From Elysia chlorotica (taxonomy: Eukaryota > Mollusca > Gastropoda > Plakobranchidae), in contig RQTK01000666.1 in NCBI GenBank assembly GCA_003991915.1, forward strand, positions 83,691-147,690: a stretch of 64,000 bases of DNA, in the 5' to 3' direction. This document shows, in pieces, positions 45,150 through 57,000 of the stretch. Below the pieces are notes generated by a model that saw nothing but the letters and a program-made list of their open reading frames with translations, made no database searches and was not told the origin of the DNA. The first letter of the stretch is position 1. Every line of letters starts with the position of its first letter. A program made the translations under genes and the position numbers.

Positions 45150-48100
45150 ACTCAGCCTCTATATCTCTCCCTTTCTCTCTCACTCTCTCCCTTTCTCTAA
45201 TTTCTCTCTTTTCTTTACCTCTTGCCCCCTCTCTCTCTATTTGTCTCTCTCTATGCCATCTCTCTTTTCCCTCTACCTCCACCATCGCATGTTAAGTCAA
45301 AAGAAACTTCTTCCGCCACGATTTTGTCACGCGAATTCCCTGCACCTATATGTCTAGCGGTTGGAAAATCAAAGAGTTGTGATGGAGGTGTGACAGCTGT
45401 CTGCTCTAGACTGAGAATCATAGGTGGGCACAATCGTTTTACTAGAGTCTGCACATCCAATTACTAAAGAGTAGGTGGGACTTGAACAGTTACACAAGGT
45501 GTATGTTACCACAAACAAGTGAGATAAAGCAATAGGGCTACTTGGCATTTACTCAGTAACACACCTTTTGAAATAAACGTAAAAAGCCGTCCGCTTAAGA
45601 GACAGCTTTTCTTGTCTTCCGAGGGGTGGTTTCTTGGACTGAGACTTGTACCTATCATTTCAACATAATTACAAAGGCTGAAATTACAAGTTAATCATAA
45701 ACTTGTTTTCCTGTTTTTCCCCCCTTTTGCCTGAGATGTTAAGATGTTTAAAAAAAATGGAACAAAGAATATTGTTCTAAAATAATTGGTCGTTGTCTTT
45801 ATTTATCAAGAAAATCTAGAGTAAAAAAACAAATGTTTTGATTTAAAAAAACTTACTCAACATTAAGAGAATTTTTTTGTTTGTTTTGGTCTAGGTATTT
45901 TGAGACTAAATTATATTCTCCTACAAATGAATATTTATTCCTTATATCTTAATGTATCTAGGGAAACAAGATAAGTATAAAATGAAGTTAAAAAAATATG
46001 AATTACTTAACATAAAAATTATGTTTCAGGTCCAGTAGCAAAGAGACCAAACATTGGAGCTGTGCGTCCTGCACCGACAACTGTTAAGACACCTGGAGTA
46101 ACTGTAAGTTGATGATAAAATTGTACTAAAATTAATTTTGAAAAATCTGGAACTTACATGGGTTGTTGGATGTGGGTACCTTTTTTTTTTGCCATGAAAT
46201 TAAATTTGATTCTTTTCTATACTTACGGAAATAATGAAAGAACCTTTTAATAGCCTTAAAGCAAAACCCAAAACTGTGCTTACGGCGCATATTAGGGCAT
46301 ATGCTCAAAAGTAATTTAAGATAACTAAAGATGAGAAAGCTCTTTGAATGAGCAATTATCTCAATTACATCCCTAAATATTCTTTCAGTTCTATATAGCC
46401 CCACATGATAGTTGGTTTTCCCCCTTCTCTTTTTTTTTTTTAAACTAAACATTAAATTTATTCAATCAACCCAAGCTGCTGTGTGTGATTTATAAAAGCT
46501 TTCTCATTTGCCTCAAGGTTTTTTGTTTCATGATTGATGAATTTGTTTTAAAGTCATTTATCTTATACCTGTTAAAAGCAAAAGACGATGGAGTAAGATG
46601 ATTTTTGATATTGGAGTTTCACTCAAAGGCTTTCAAACTGTTTAAATCAGCTCAACAATTTTTTTATGTTTCATTTTTGTTTTTAATTCTTCTGGTATAA
46701 TTGCAAAGGAGTTAAATAACAGATGGAGCAAACTTAAAACAAAACAAAACAAAAATATTTTGAAGAATAAAGGACGCTTTTTTGTTCTATGGTTTATGTC
46801 TCTTATCTGCCTCATAATTAACATGATAATCCAAAATCATTACATGTGCTAATACCTTAAAAGTGCATCTAGGTAAAGCATAACTGATTATATAGGCATG
46901 GATCTTTGTTGATATGAATACTAAACTCATTTTTTTACAAACCTGTTTATCAGAAGCTTAAATAACAGCCAAGCTTTACTATTATTTTTTTCCAGTTAGA
47001 AATAGAGTAGAAAAAATAAACCCACAGATCTAAAACTTTCCAAGCAAACTCAAAGAAAAGGCTTATTATTATATAACAACTTAAGATGATGGCAGTAAAG
47101 TAAAAAAAAAGAAAAAAGGTGAACTGTGGCAATGCTCTTCCTACAGCACATTCTGTCTCAAATAATTCTACTTTTTTTTTTTTAATATGCACATTGCATT
47201 TAGCTGATCTCATTTTGTAAATTAATATCCCTAAAATTTGGAAGCTTCCATTGCTTTATTACGTGCCTTGACTTTGCTTATCTCTGAAGCTATAGCCAGA
47301 GTTGCAAGAACTAATTCAAAGAAAATTTTGTAATCAAACATGTTAGTTCTTACATTTTCTTGCAGTGAGAAAAGAAATGGAAAGTCACTTGACATGATTT
47401 AATTAATAGTAATTTGCAAATCTTTTAATCTGTTACTTTGTATAGCAGTCTTTAAACAAATACCATTTTTATGTAAATGAAAACAATACAATAGCAAACA
47501 TGTTTTGAGAGTAATTGGTTTCATTCTGGATTTTGCTACTCAAAAGTTTGTTGGTAAAGCCTTTAACAGGGAAAACAACATGATTTCAGCCATAAGAGGG
47601 GGGGGGTAAAGAGGAAAGAAAGATTTGTATGAATTGCTATTTTGCGTTTGAATTTTTAGTATGATAGGAAGTGAAAATGTAGACCTTGTTGATATGGTAT
47701 GCTTCAAGTTGTAATATTTTCACCATGCACGCTTTTGTGTACATTTTAACACTGCTGTCAGTGGCTATTGACTTACAATGAACTAACAGCTGATTTGTAT
47801 CACCGTATAGCGGGTAAGCCCCCCCATCACTGGCATATAACATGCTTTCTTAATTTTATATAAAGGTTAAAGGGATCAGGAGCTTGCACCCTTTTTTTCT
47901 TCTTTTGCCCAACTCCCATTACTATTAAAAAAAAATACTCACAAGCTAGTTATCTTGCACAGGAAAACTTTTTATTTCTCCATTTTTCTTTCTTTCTTTT
48001 TTTTTTTCTTTGAATAAAGTGTCAGTATTTGTAGAGCCAAATAACTTGATGATAATAAAAATAAAATTGGGGGGCAGATTTACAGATTTTAGGTGTATTG

Positions 48101-50815
48101 GAAAATCTCAATTGTAAATCAAATGGAAAAAAATAATTCTTTAATATATAATAGTTTGGGAAGGTGAAATAGTGCCAGCAAAGTTTTAGGGCGAAGTGCC
48201 GCTATACGGTGTTCTCTTTCAGCGGGGAAGTGTCCTCAACCACAACAGTGTGAACGGCAAGAGTCGATTCGTTGGCCGCAACATGAAAATGCACATGGTC
48301 AGCTGGATGGATATGCAGGATGACGTCTACTTTGTGGCTACAATGGCAACCAGGTTTGTTAAGAGTTGTCTTTACGATTCTTGTAGGTGATATTTAACAT
48401 TTTCATAGTCACTCAAAGGGCTTCATTTATAATGGAAACAAGATATTTACTTTAAATTCTGTTGTCTTTTAAATCAGTATTAGAAAAGAAACCAATACAT
48501 AGGGATTGTCCATAATTCCAACCCGTGAACTGCAGAAAAAATCATATGCTACAGTCGCAAAGCACATCGATATAATATTCGTATTTCCAAAGCAAGCTTG
48601 TTTTTTTATGTTATCAAAACGTAAACCCTTCAAACTTTTTACTCTGGAAGTTGCTTTCCCCACAATAACTGTAGCACTTGGTGTTTGTGTGCAAGTGTTT
48701 GTCCACTTTTTTGGGTTCCTGTGTCAGCCAAGCACAGAATGGGTAACAGAGTCGAGATGAAAGTAAAGTTTGGCAAAGAAAGAAATGGCAACCTACTTTA
48801 CAGTGCTGTTTGTCAATAAAAATCAGGACCCTTACTTGTGGTTACCCAAGTGAACAAGGGGAAACATCTTTTACTTGCCAGTCACTGACTTGACCAAGAC
48901 GCCATAGCTATATATTTTTGTTTATCAAGCCACTATCAGGTTCCCAGCTTTGGAGGGTGCTTTAGAAGATGCTCTAGCAAGATTTCAGCTTTGTATACAG
49001 GATTAGTTGGCAGTTCTTGACGTATTACGGCGAGGTGAAAATAGTATGATCTATTATTTCAGTTTCTAGCTACTAGTTCAGATATGGCCCAACAAAATAG
49101 ACTTCATACAGACAATATAGGACTATCGATATCACCTATCCGGTTTCAAGGTACTTTCGTTTTCACTTATTCAATACAATTACTATAGGCACTAGTTTTA
49201 TTGTTAAATGTTTGATTTACAGTATATCGATAGTTAGCTTTCTGTATACTAGAGTCTGGTCATCGTTGGGTTGTGTTCAATAGTGTAATACACAGTTGAT
49301 GTCTGCATTGCAAAGCATCAATATGCATTGATCAATGTTGTGACAGTGACTTTTGTAAGTAAAAGAAGTAAGGATTCACCATCGAATTGCATATGTATAA
49401 GCTCTCAGTTAAATGTGGTGTGGGCTAGATCTGATCAAGGTTCTTATTATCAAAGCGGAAGAGTATATCACTGGTTTCTGCTTTCAAGGTATGATAAATA
49501 CGTTTTAGCTATGCTATAGCGTTTTATCATTGTACTTTAAAAATATTTTTTTCTGTTGCGCCCACATACAAGCGATAAGGTACCTTGAAAGGAGTGACCC
49601 TGCCTCAGATTTTAGAGTCTGGCCCTTTTATGCTTGCAATAATCTGATGTAGGGATGCAAAAGCCACCAATCTGCACTGAAGGTTGCCTTTCTTGTTTTT
49701 CCACTGCTTGATGACACAGGGCAGATTGGACTTCACACACCCCTGTCCGTGTTTAATACATGTAATTGCTATAGCCTAGTTGCTGATGGCTAGATCTAGC
49801 CCTTTCCCCATTAAACCAACAATTTTCATGCAACTGGGATGCATGGCTGAGAAAATTGTATTATACCTTTGAGGAGAAATTCTTTTCTCACCATCATAAT
49901 TATTATTCCTTCAATTTTTTAAATAGATTATATTAGCTTTGTATATAAACCCTACGACCATTTTATTCTCTTTCTAATGGAAGGGGAACAACTGTGGAAT
50001 AGTGTAGGACACTTCATGATACAGTCATCTCCCGTTTTAAGCCTTTAAAGTGATGACGAAATTACCTAGGAAATTTTCTGGGGTATAGGCACATAGAATG
50101 TAAAATCTACCCCAGGGAATTTCTGGGGTGAGGCACTGAAGGGGTTAAACTGACACCGACCCAACCTGTAGCGGACGAATTCGCCAAGGTTTGAACCAAA
50201 CCAGATGTTCTACCCCAGGGCTGCAATTGTATAATTATAGAGTGGATGTTTAGATGATTTTTTTTTCTTTTTCTTTTGGCTTTGTAAACAATGTTTTTAG
50301 CTTAAAATTTTGAAAAAAGCACAACCAAAAATAGACCCAAGAGTAATGCAGTCACAACTTAGTATTATAAAATCAAAGATATTGTACAGCAGTATAACAT
50401 CTTTGAGTACAATGCACAGAGTTCTACTAATAATGCGCCACCCGTCAGGAGTTATTATGTGTTACGCTTGTGTAAAAGAGTGGCAGCAATTGTACCTGTC
50501 TATACAAAGTATAAAATTGTTTGTCTAATCTTGCGAGATTAAGAACTGTGAGGGGACCGGCAATTGACAGCGAAAATAGCTTAAAGTCTTATTTACTCAA
50601 ATTTAAATTGTTTTTATGCACCAACAACAAGGTCCTTGTTTCTTAATTTTAATTTCTCTTCATCTAGGAAACTGAGGAAGCAATTGCAGATGAATGATTT
50701 CAAGAGGCTTGCAAGGAACCCATGGAAACATCTCAATATCAAGCCTCCTTTGCCTTCAGGATCTGTTGGAAATGGACCTAAACCAGGACACCAAGAGGTT
50801 GTTGTTCTGGACTAA
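40399..50815 (+). CDS. MTA: MTA family protein, NuRD complex subunit (last 7 exons only)
   Basis: Join 40399-40460, 41458-41683, 41926-42099, 44684-44773, 46030-46103, 48223-48353, 50668-50815; about 300 residues. MTA proteins scaffold HDAC1/2 and RBBP4/7 in the NuRD chromatin remodeller. Seen in order: a C2H2 finger split over two exons (CTISGCGK + EFKLKAHLARH...H, C-x4-C-x12-H-x4-H); SPRPVMKTRAAF; the first RBBP-binding-type region LTRISRRLCVDILKPRHVAR, then INTSIIKQEC; PSIMKKRGYEQTNGVDS (vertebrate PTILGKRSYEQHNGVD); then VSWMDMQDDVYFVAT and KLRKQLQMNDFKRLARNPWK, the second RBBP-binding-type region; and an acidic end EVVVLD-TAA. All junctions keep frame. Missing are the BAH, ELM2, SANT and GATA-finger exons expected upstream; TM9SF4 exons lie there instead. 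A LINE sits in the third intron. Confidence 0.92.
41458..41683 (+). CDS. MTA: MTA exon with finger histidines and first RBBP-binding-type region
   Basis: 226 nt. The acceptor TTTGCCCTGTCAG was chosen over the AG at 41402-41403 because it restores C-x4-C-x12-H-x4-H spacing. Ends in phase 1. Confidence 0.92.
41926..42099 (+). CDS. MTA: MTA exon, linker region
   Basis: 174 nt. Encodes CQLRLADKGGTYQPVS and PTPPLLTRGPN, donor GTAATA, phase 1. Confidence 0.9.
42340..44400 (-). mobile_element. Decayed RTE-like LINE in the MTA intron
   Basis: On the minus strand: RT part 1 at 43457-43678 (IALPKKVGAIECELHWTISL, EEQCGFVEGK), RT part 2 at 42729-43175 with an intact-looking YADD (KYADDTILIA), SWTVS-type QAW motif near 42760, and the C-terminal tail at 42374-42571 (HDMRGEKLEHLDMTGMLEG, KLLDSLALWLNA). 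It ends in a GATGATGATG tail near 42350-42370, as in RTE-type elements. Multiple frameshifts; not functional. Confidence 0.9.
44684..44773 (+). CDS. MTA: MTA exon with KKRGYEQTNGVDS motif
   Basis: 90 nt between TCTCCCAG and GTATTT. Encodes the best conserved linker motif of the family. Confidence 0.93.
45026..45260. repeat. CT-rich microsatellite region
   Basis: Pure CT at about 45111-45147 inside a longer degenerate CT/CTCC region. Confidence 0.95.
46030..46103 (+). CDS. MTA: MTA exon, Pro/Thr-rich linker
   Basis: 74 nt. Encodes GPVAKRPNIGAVRPAPTT, then VKTPGVT; phase 0 at the end. Confidence 0.88.
48223..48353 (+). CDS. MTA: MTA exon with WMDMQDDVYFVAT motif
   Basis: 131 nt after TTCTCTTTCAG. 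Aligns with the W(I/M)DAPDDVFYMA region of vertebrate MTA proteins; phase 2 at the end. Confidence 0.93.
49060..49445 (+). repeat. Dispersed repeat related to 38.98-39.36 kb
   Basis: Shares long blocks, such as GGTACTTTCGTTTTCACTTA-type and CACAGTTGATGTCTGCATTG, with the repeat between the TM9SF4 and MTA halves; same orientation, diverged by substitutions and small indels. Confidence 0.88.
50138..50225 (-). mobile_element. SINE fragment
   Basis: On the minus strand: a box-A-like start, box B GGTTCAAACC and the core GGTTGGGTCGGTGTCAGT, then it breaks off. Same family as the copies at 4.7 and 62.4 kb. Confidence 0.7.
50567..50630. repeat. 64-bp sequence with a split second copy
   Basis: Its first 32 bp recur at 51494-51525 and its last 28 bp at 52275-52302, separated there by 749 bp. 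Confidence 0.85.
50668..50815 (+). CDS. MTA: MTA last coding exon
   Basis: 148 nt after CATCTAG. Encodes RKLRKQLQMNDFKRLARNPW and an acidic C-terminus QEVVVLD, with TAA at 50813-50815. AATAAA follows at 50825-50830. Confidence 0.94.
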
Positions 50816-53566
50816 AGAAATGAAAATAAAAAAAAAACCCAGCCTATTTTAAGATAGGTTAGTCTCTTTGAACTAAATAGATGACTCTTCGTATTGCCCA
50901 TATAGGCCTATAGAAAGTGTTAAGAAATTTAAGATACATATCCATATGTATATGTGAGGTGGTCTGAGGAAACCAGTCACATGTCGGAAATTTTGAATAT
51001 GGAGTTATTGGTATGGTTGGATGCACAAGAGCTTCCTGAAATTTTACTTTTTGCATTTTGAAAATATCTTGATTAGGGGCTGAGTTATAGCCATTTATGT
51101 GTCCAAAATACCCGGGATGTGAAAATGGAGAAAAATGCGTTTAAAGTTTGCGGTTTAAATTTTGCTCTAATTTTGCAGTAAAAGCTATCAAAGCTGCTCA
51201 ATATACTAATAGAAATGATAGAAAAACTATGAAGGTGTGATTTTTGTATTATTTAAATGTAAAATGAATCTAGAAATAAATTTTAACTTTAAAAAACAAA
51301 AAAAAAACAACAACAACAGCAAAAAGCAAATTCATGCAAAAAAAAAAACAAAAACAGAAACTAGAAAACAAAAAAGTATAAAAAAAAAGAGATTTTAGTT
51401 ACTTTATCAACATTACTTATAATAGAAATGTTGTAATTTATTAATAATTAGGAGCATGTTTTAAATATCACTGGTGCATCTGCTTCTGTTGAGACAGCGA
51501 AAACAGCTTAAAGTCTTATTTACTCTAAAACCTAGCACCAGTAAACAAAGCCTGGAGATTTCTGTATAGAAAGAGCATCGCTTGCGTAGCATAATTGTCG
51601 AAAAGAGCCGCAAGTGAACGATCAATCAACAATTTCATTAAAGGTTTGTCCAATCCCAGTGTCACGAAGCATGAAAGATAATTATGAGACATTAATTTGT
51701 GAATGGGCCCATTAAATGGCTAGGCTAACCGTGCGTTATTAGCAAAAATGGCAGCAAGCAATGAGCGATCATCATCAGGACACCCAATTTTTGGATGGAT
51801 ACCGTCAAATTGAAATATATATTTTTTCAACCATGATACGGACTCAAGGGTCATATACATACTAAATATGTGTTTTACGTACTGGTTGGCAGCTATGCAT
51901 AAGACTGTCCTTACTTTAGTAAAAAAAAAAACTAACAATCGACTAAAAAGGAAGAAAACACCATTCAAAGTTTAGTTCCACATGGGGATGCCATTTGTTT
52001 ATATCTTGTGACATGCCACTAGCCGTTCTTTCACGGAACAAAGAGCTAAGAGTCTGAATATAACAGTAACACCAAATATGAGTATTTCGTACTTGGGCCA
52101 GGAGGCAGCAGTCCCGTATCCAAGAAAACTCGTTTGCGGGCACAGGGAACAGATGTAGCGGAAAGGGATTCTTGTGCGCGGGGTTGAATCTTTTAATATC
52201 AAAATATTAGACAGACCAATACATAGTCTAACATTCTTTTGTTTTGCAAGAGAAGTTAATCATCAGAAGCAAACTTAAATTGTTTTTATGCACCAACAAC
52301 AAAGTAACCAATGAATAGAAGAGAACATAGAGAACACAACGATATACAACACTATAGGGTTTATAATTATAGTGCCGGTACTACGCGGTGGCAAAGAGTA
52401 CCTTACAATTCGTCAAATTTCAACTAAATTCTCGGTTTTCAGCAACGATAGGGTTTACAAAAAAAATTTAATTAAATTATTGAGAGCACGAATTTCAACT
52501 TTTTCTTTTGTCAGAACATGTAAAAATGTTTAAACTATGTCACTGTGGTGTTAACTCAATTTTGACCTGGGGTCACCCTCTTGGCCTTTTCGGGCCTGTA
52601 TCTCGAAACTAGATTTTGCGACAAGCGACTGGTTGCCTCAGACTGCCACACATATATCTATATATATATGATGTGAACATAATGGAGCAATTTATTTAGC
52701 TTCTATAGACCTCTATTGCACCAAACCTCTAAGAACTTAATTTATTGTAATCTAGATGAATCTAGTAATTTAAAAACAAAATTTCAAGAAAATCTATAAT
52801 TACGTATGAATAGTGAAATATGCATATCTAAAACTCTTCTTCAACCAGTGTGAAAAACTTGCTAAGCCAGTTACATCACTAACAATTAGGAATCAGTCTG
52901 GACCGTTCTAATAACTATAAGTATCTAGATTTGCATATCTTTTTAGTTTGAATCAATACTGCTTTAATAACTCTTCTATTTTTCTCTCATTTTAATTGTT
53001 TATACATCATAAAGGTAGTTGTTTTCTGTATGAGAGAATAGATCAGGTTTTCAGGTCACATCAAAAGCAAAGTGAAATAACTTTTTGCTAGGAGACAGAG
53101 GTTTTTTTTTTGCACTTTTCTGACTAATGTAACCACAACTTGTATCTGAAATTGATTTTGTCTAATAAAAATAATGTCCCTCTGCTTTTGGCAAGACAAA
53201 ATCAATAAGACATGCCTTTTGAATGTAAAATATCACAAAACTCAGTTTTTGATATGCCTCACTTACTCTTTTGACTGCAGCATTAGTTGTGGTTCAGTTA
53301 AACATTGGCAATAGACATACTAAAACTAAGAATTTATACCTTAAGTTGTTCACTCCTGCTTACCTCTGTCCAAATCGGATCCTCATTTTTTTCTTCTCAG
53401 AGGTTCCTTTTCACTTTTTTCCCCCTCCCTTTGCCTGTCTCTTTGTGAATACTAAAATAGTAGTCTTGGCATCCCAATGCTCTGTACAGCACCACATTAC
53501 AATTCTCTTACCCAAGTTTTGGGACCTTTCCATAAGATAATTATTCACATTTAAAAACAAACGTTA
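50816..53566. other. MTA 3' flank and intergenic DNA
   Basis: AATAAA at 50825, an A-rich block at 51290-51390, and a 749-bp insertion-like segment (51526-52274) splitting a repeat copy. Minus-strand ORFs inside that segment carry no recognised motif. Confidence 0.4.
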
Positions 53567-53748
53567 GTTCCATCTCCTTCCAGCTATTTTCCTTCTTTAT
53601 CTCGTATATATATATATATACGTAGGGCTGATGTTAATATTCATTGTCTCCTAAACGATAGTTCCATCTCCCTCCAGCTATTTTCCTTCTTTCTATCGTA
53701 TGTACGTAGTGCTGATATTAATATTCATTGTCTCCTTCCCTTGTTAAT
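53567..53748. repeat. Tandem duplication, 94-bp period
   Basis: Units begin at 53567 and 53661 (GTTCCATCTCC...CAGCTATTTTCC...ATTCATTGTCTCC). Unit 1 contains an expanded TA run (about 53607-53620) that is short in unit 2. Confidence 0.9.
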
Positions 53749-53999
53749 TTTTTGAAACAATATTCTAAATTAATAACTTTATTTTGAGCTGTAACTTAAA
53801 GTAAATCTAATAACTTATAAGAACAAGGACTTGGGTAAAATAAATTCCCAGATCCACCACTTTATTAAAGTAAGAATTAAAAAAAAAAGATATCCACACT
53901 TTGTCACATGCCTGAGCCATACCTCACTGAAAATAGTATTGTCTTGTTCTAATGAAATGCATAACTTGTCCAACCAACCGTTTTTTTTCTTCACACCAG

Positions 54000-54074
54000 G
54001 TTTTCCAACATGCAGAGAACAGCTTAACGGATGTTCTACAATCTGGAGTGTCTGCTGATGTGGTGCTTGAATAA
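54000..54074 (+). CDS. Possible alternative terminal exon (24 codons)
   Basis: Follows a strong acceptor (T-rich tract, CACACCAG). Encodes VFQHAENSLTDVLQSG, then VSADVVLE-TAA. It could join in phase 0 to MTA after HQE at 50797 using the weak donor GTTGTT. The ending VVLE resembles the standard VVLD end. Family support is lacking; it may be chance. Confidence 0.25.
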   Translation, partial: VFQHAENSLTDVLQSGVSADVVLE

Positions 54075-57000
54075 TAAACTGAAGTATTGGCATGCCTCAT
54101 ACCATGGCTGTTGTGTGGAAACTAGAATATAGAAATGCAACCAGCAAGGCTCTTGTTAGTCAAAAGAAAAGCATTTCATTTTCCTACTTGATATTTCATT
54201 GAAAACCTCTGCCCATTTGTAAAAATAAACAAGCATCACCATTGCAGGAACATCTTTCACAGACTTTTCCTATGTAATTATGTTAATAGAAACAAACTTT
54301 GCTGGCCAATCTGTAAATATACTAGCGGAGAGTGAATCAGATTTTTTTCCCTCTCTGTTCCTTATAATGAGATAAAATTGTGAGGTCATTTGTAATGCCT
54401 ATGTTTTACTTGTATTCGTTTCAGAGTAAGAGTTTTTTTTTTATATTTTGTTATTTTTTTTTTTTTTTGTATTTGCGCTTGGAATATTTAATCTTGCATG
54501 AGAAGAAGGAACTAAATTCTTAATGTGTCATAGCTAAGAAAGAATAAATATAGTGTCACTCAGTGTCCCCACAAAAAAAGAAAAAAGGGATGGGGTTGAG
54601 ACAAATATTGAAAACAAAAGCATTCTTGTTTTGGTGCTCAATTTCAGCATTATGTTCAAAATTATGTAATAGTTAGGATTCATACATTTTTTTTCTATTT
54701 CTCTTTTGCCATGAAAGTTTTTATATTATGTTTGATTGGAAAATGCATTGTAACAAATAAAGCACTTCAAAAATATAAATCTTTTGGTAAAGTATTTAGT
54801 AAAGGGTATCAATTGGTATTACTATCCCTTTTAAATGAATGCCTAAGTTTTTAATTGAAAACAATTTTGTTATTATGAAGTTTACCCCTTAAAAACACTG
54901 TGTCCTACCAAGTCAAATTCAAGCTAATAACTTCAGCTCTATTTTTTTTTCTTTTCTTTTTTCCCCCCATCTATTTATTGTTTTAAATACTTCTTCTTTA
55001 GATGATAACTTATTAAGTGTAAACACATCCATCATTTAACTCTAATGATACACATAGACATTAAAAGTTTTGTTATTTTTGCAAAGCTGCGCAGGGAAAA
55101 ATGTGCATTTTTTAAATGGGTTTAACTTTAAGGAAAAAAACATGTTTAATGTGCATATTAGTGCCACACTTTTTGTTACTTCAATTAATCTACCTTTGGT
55201 TGGCTTATATTACAAATGCAGATCAAAATTTTTTTGTGTACATTTATTGTTAAAGTTGTTCAAGTTCTTGGTAATATTGATTTTTTTTCGTAAGCCCCAA
55301 TAGTTATCCTTGTCCAATGGCATTTCCACCTAATGGAATACAAGTGGGGGAAATATTTCAGTAGATATTTTGTGTTTTCTTGTCTGAAACAACGATAATT
55401 GATTAGATTTATTTAGGAAGAATCTGCACTAATATTGGATTTCTGAATACGTAAGACCTTGTCTTGATTTAAATTACTTCAACAATGCTTAGTCAGATTT
55501 AATTAGACAAAAATTGGAGAACGAAATTATTAAAAATTTTTAGATTCGTATACTTTTTAAACTAAAACTAGAAGATAGTATATGATATGCTGTACTGTTT
55601 AGACAGTATAAAACTTAGTTTTTGTTGTTCATTTCAAAGGAAATCAAGTTGTAGGTGGTAAAACATAACCTGTTGGAGCCAAGTTAGAAAATCTAAGCCC
55701 TGAGTATCAAGCTAAAACAAAGTCTCCAAGATAGAGATTGCTATGTAAGGAAGCACACTTAACAGTAAAGCTTTGTTCAAATTAGAAAAATGATGTAGTT
55801 CAGTCAAGAAAATGCAGAAAGAGGAGACATTTAAGGTGCAAAGTGTGTAGAATGGCTGCACACACCCCTAGATATGCCCTAGCTTTTATCAATCACATCA
55901 GTTTTGGACCATGTACCTTACACCATGACAGACAGATCAGTTGGTTAATGCTTTGGATTGGCGAGTAAGAGGTATGTGCTTCAAAACTCAGTTTGTGGTC
56001 AGGTCTCCATATAGGATTCTTTTTGAAACCTCTAGGACCTAAAACTAATCAGACTGAATCGTTTCCTGAACACTTTAGAAATTTTTCCAGGGATATTATC
56101 TTGCACAATACCCAAAATCCACCTGTGCTATTTAAAGATTACTAAGTACTCCCTATTCTACACAAATATAGGGCATAGAGAATTCATAGGGACGTCTCTA
56201 CAGCTTTATTAATGCACAGACACCTCCCTTCCAGATGTTTGACCTCTTTGCCAGGATTTGATGACTTGACAGTAAATAATCTGCACTATCCTTCACTATC
56301 TTCAAATAATATTCTTTCCGGTGACTCCTATCCTAGAACTTTCAGAAGAAATTTATTGACAACTGCACCTATACTCTCCACATAAAACATTTGCAATAGT
56401 ACACTTCAAGGAAATTATATTTCTCCTCACTTGACCTGATTTTTTTTCAAAGAGCAATTTGTTTAACAGGAATGGTGTTTTTGTCATCAGTTTGAATATA
56501 GATCTTGATATACACATGTACTTCTAAAAATTAATTTTATATGTTCTCTGCAATTAAGTTACTTGTTGAAACAAAAGTTCAGTTTTAATAAAAAGCTTGA
56601 CATTTAATGAGACCAGATTGTGATAGTAAAGACAAATATCATGGCACAACTTAAACAACTGTTACTGATTACTTTACTTCCAGAGCTTGAACAAAACAAG
56701 ATAATTGGCATGGGTGAAAGTAAAAATCAATGACCTCAATCATACTCATAGGGGAAAAATTTTTGTATTTTAAAATGACTTGTTTTCTCTTGATAAATTA
56801 GAGTATGGCTATAGTTAGCCATTATGAAGCTTATGATTGTTGTAGAGTGGGGCACTTGCTCTCATGCCAGTTTATGACATAATGTAATCTTCCTTGCTCA
56901 TAAGCTTGGTTTGTTTACAAAGAAAAATTTGGTTTTGTTTCATCTCAAAAGGCAGCTGGAAATCACCGATTTTTAACTTGAATGCCATTGTACTGATTTG

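Noticed and set aside
45022-45357. Serine/leucine-rich ORFs
   Set aside because: Translation of the CT microsatellite.
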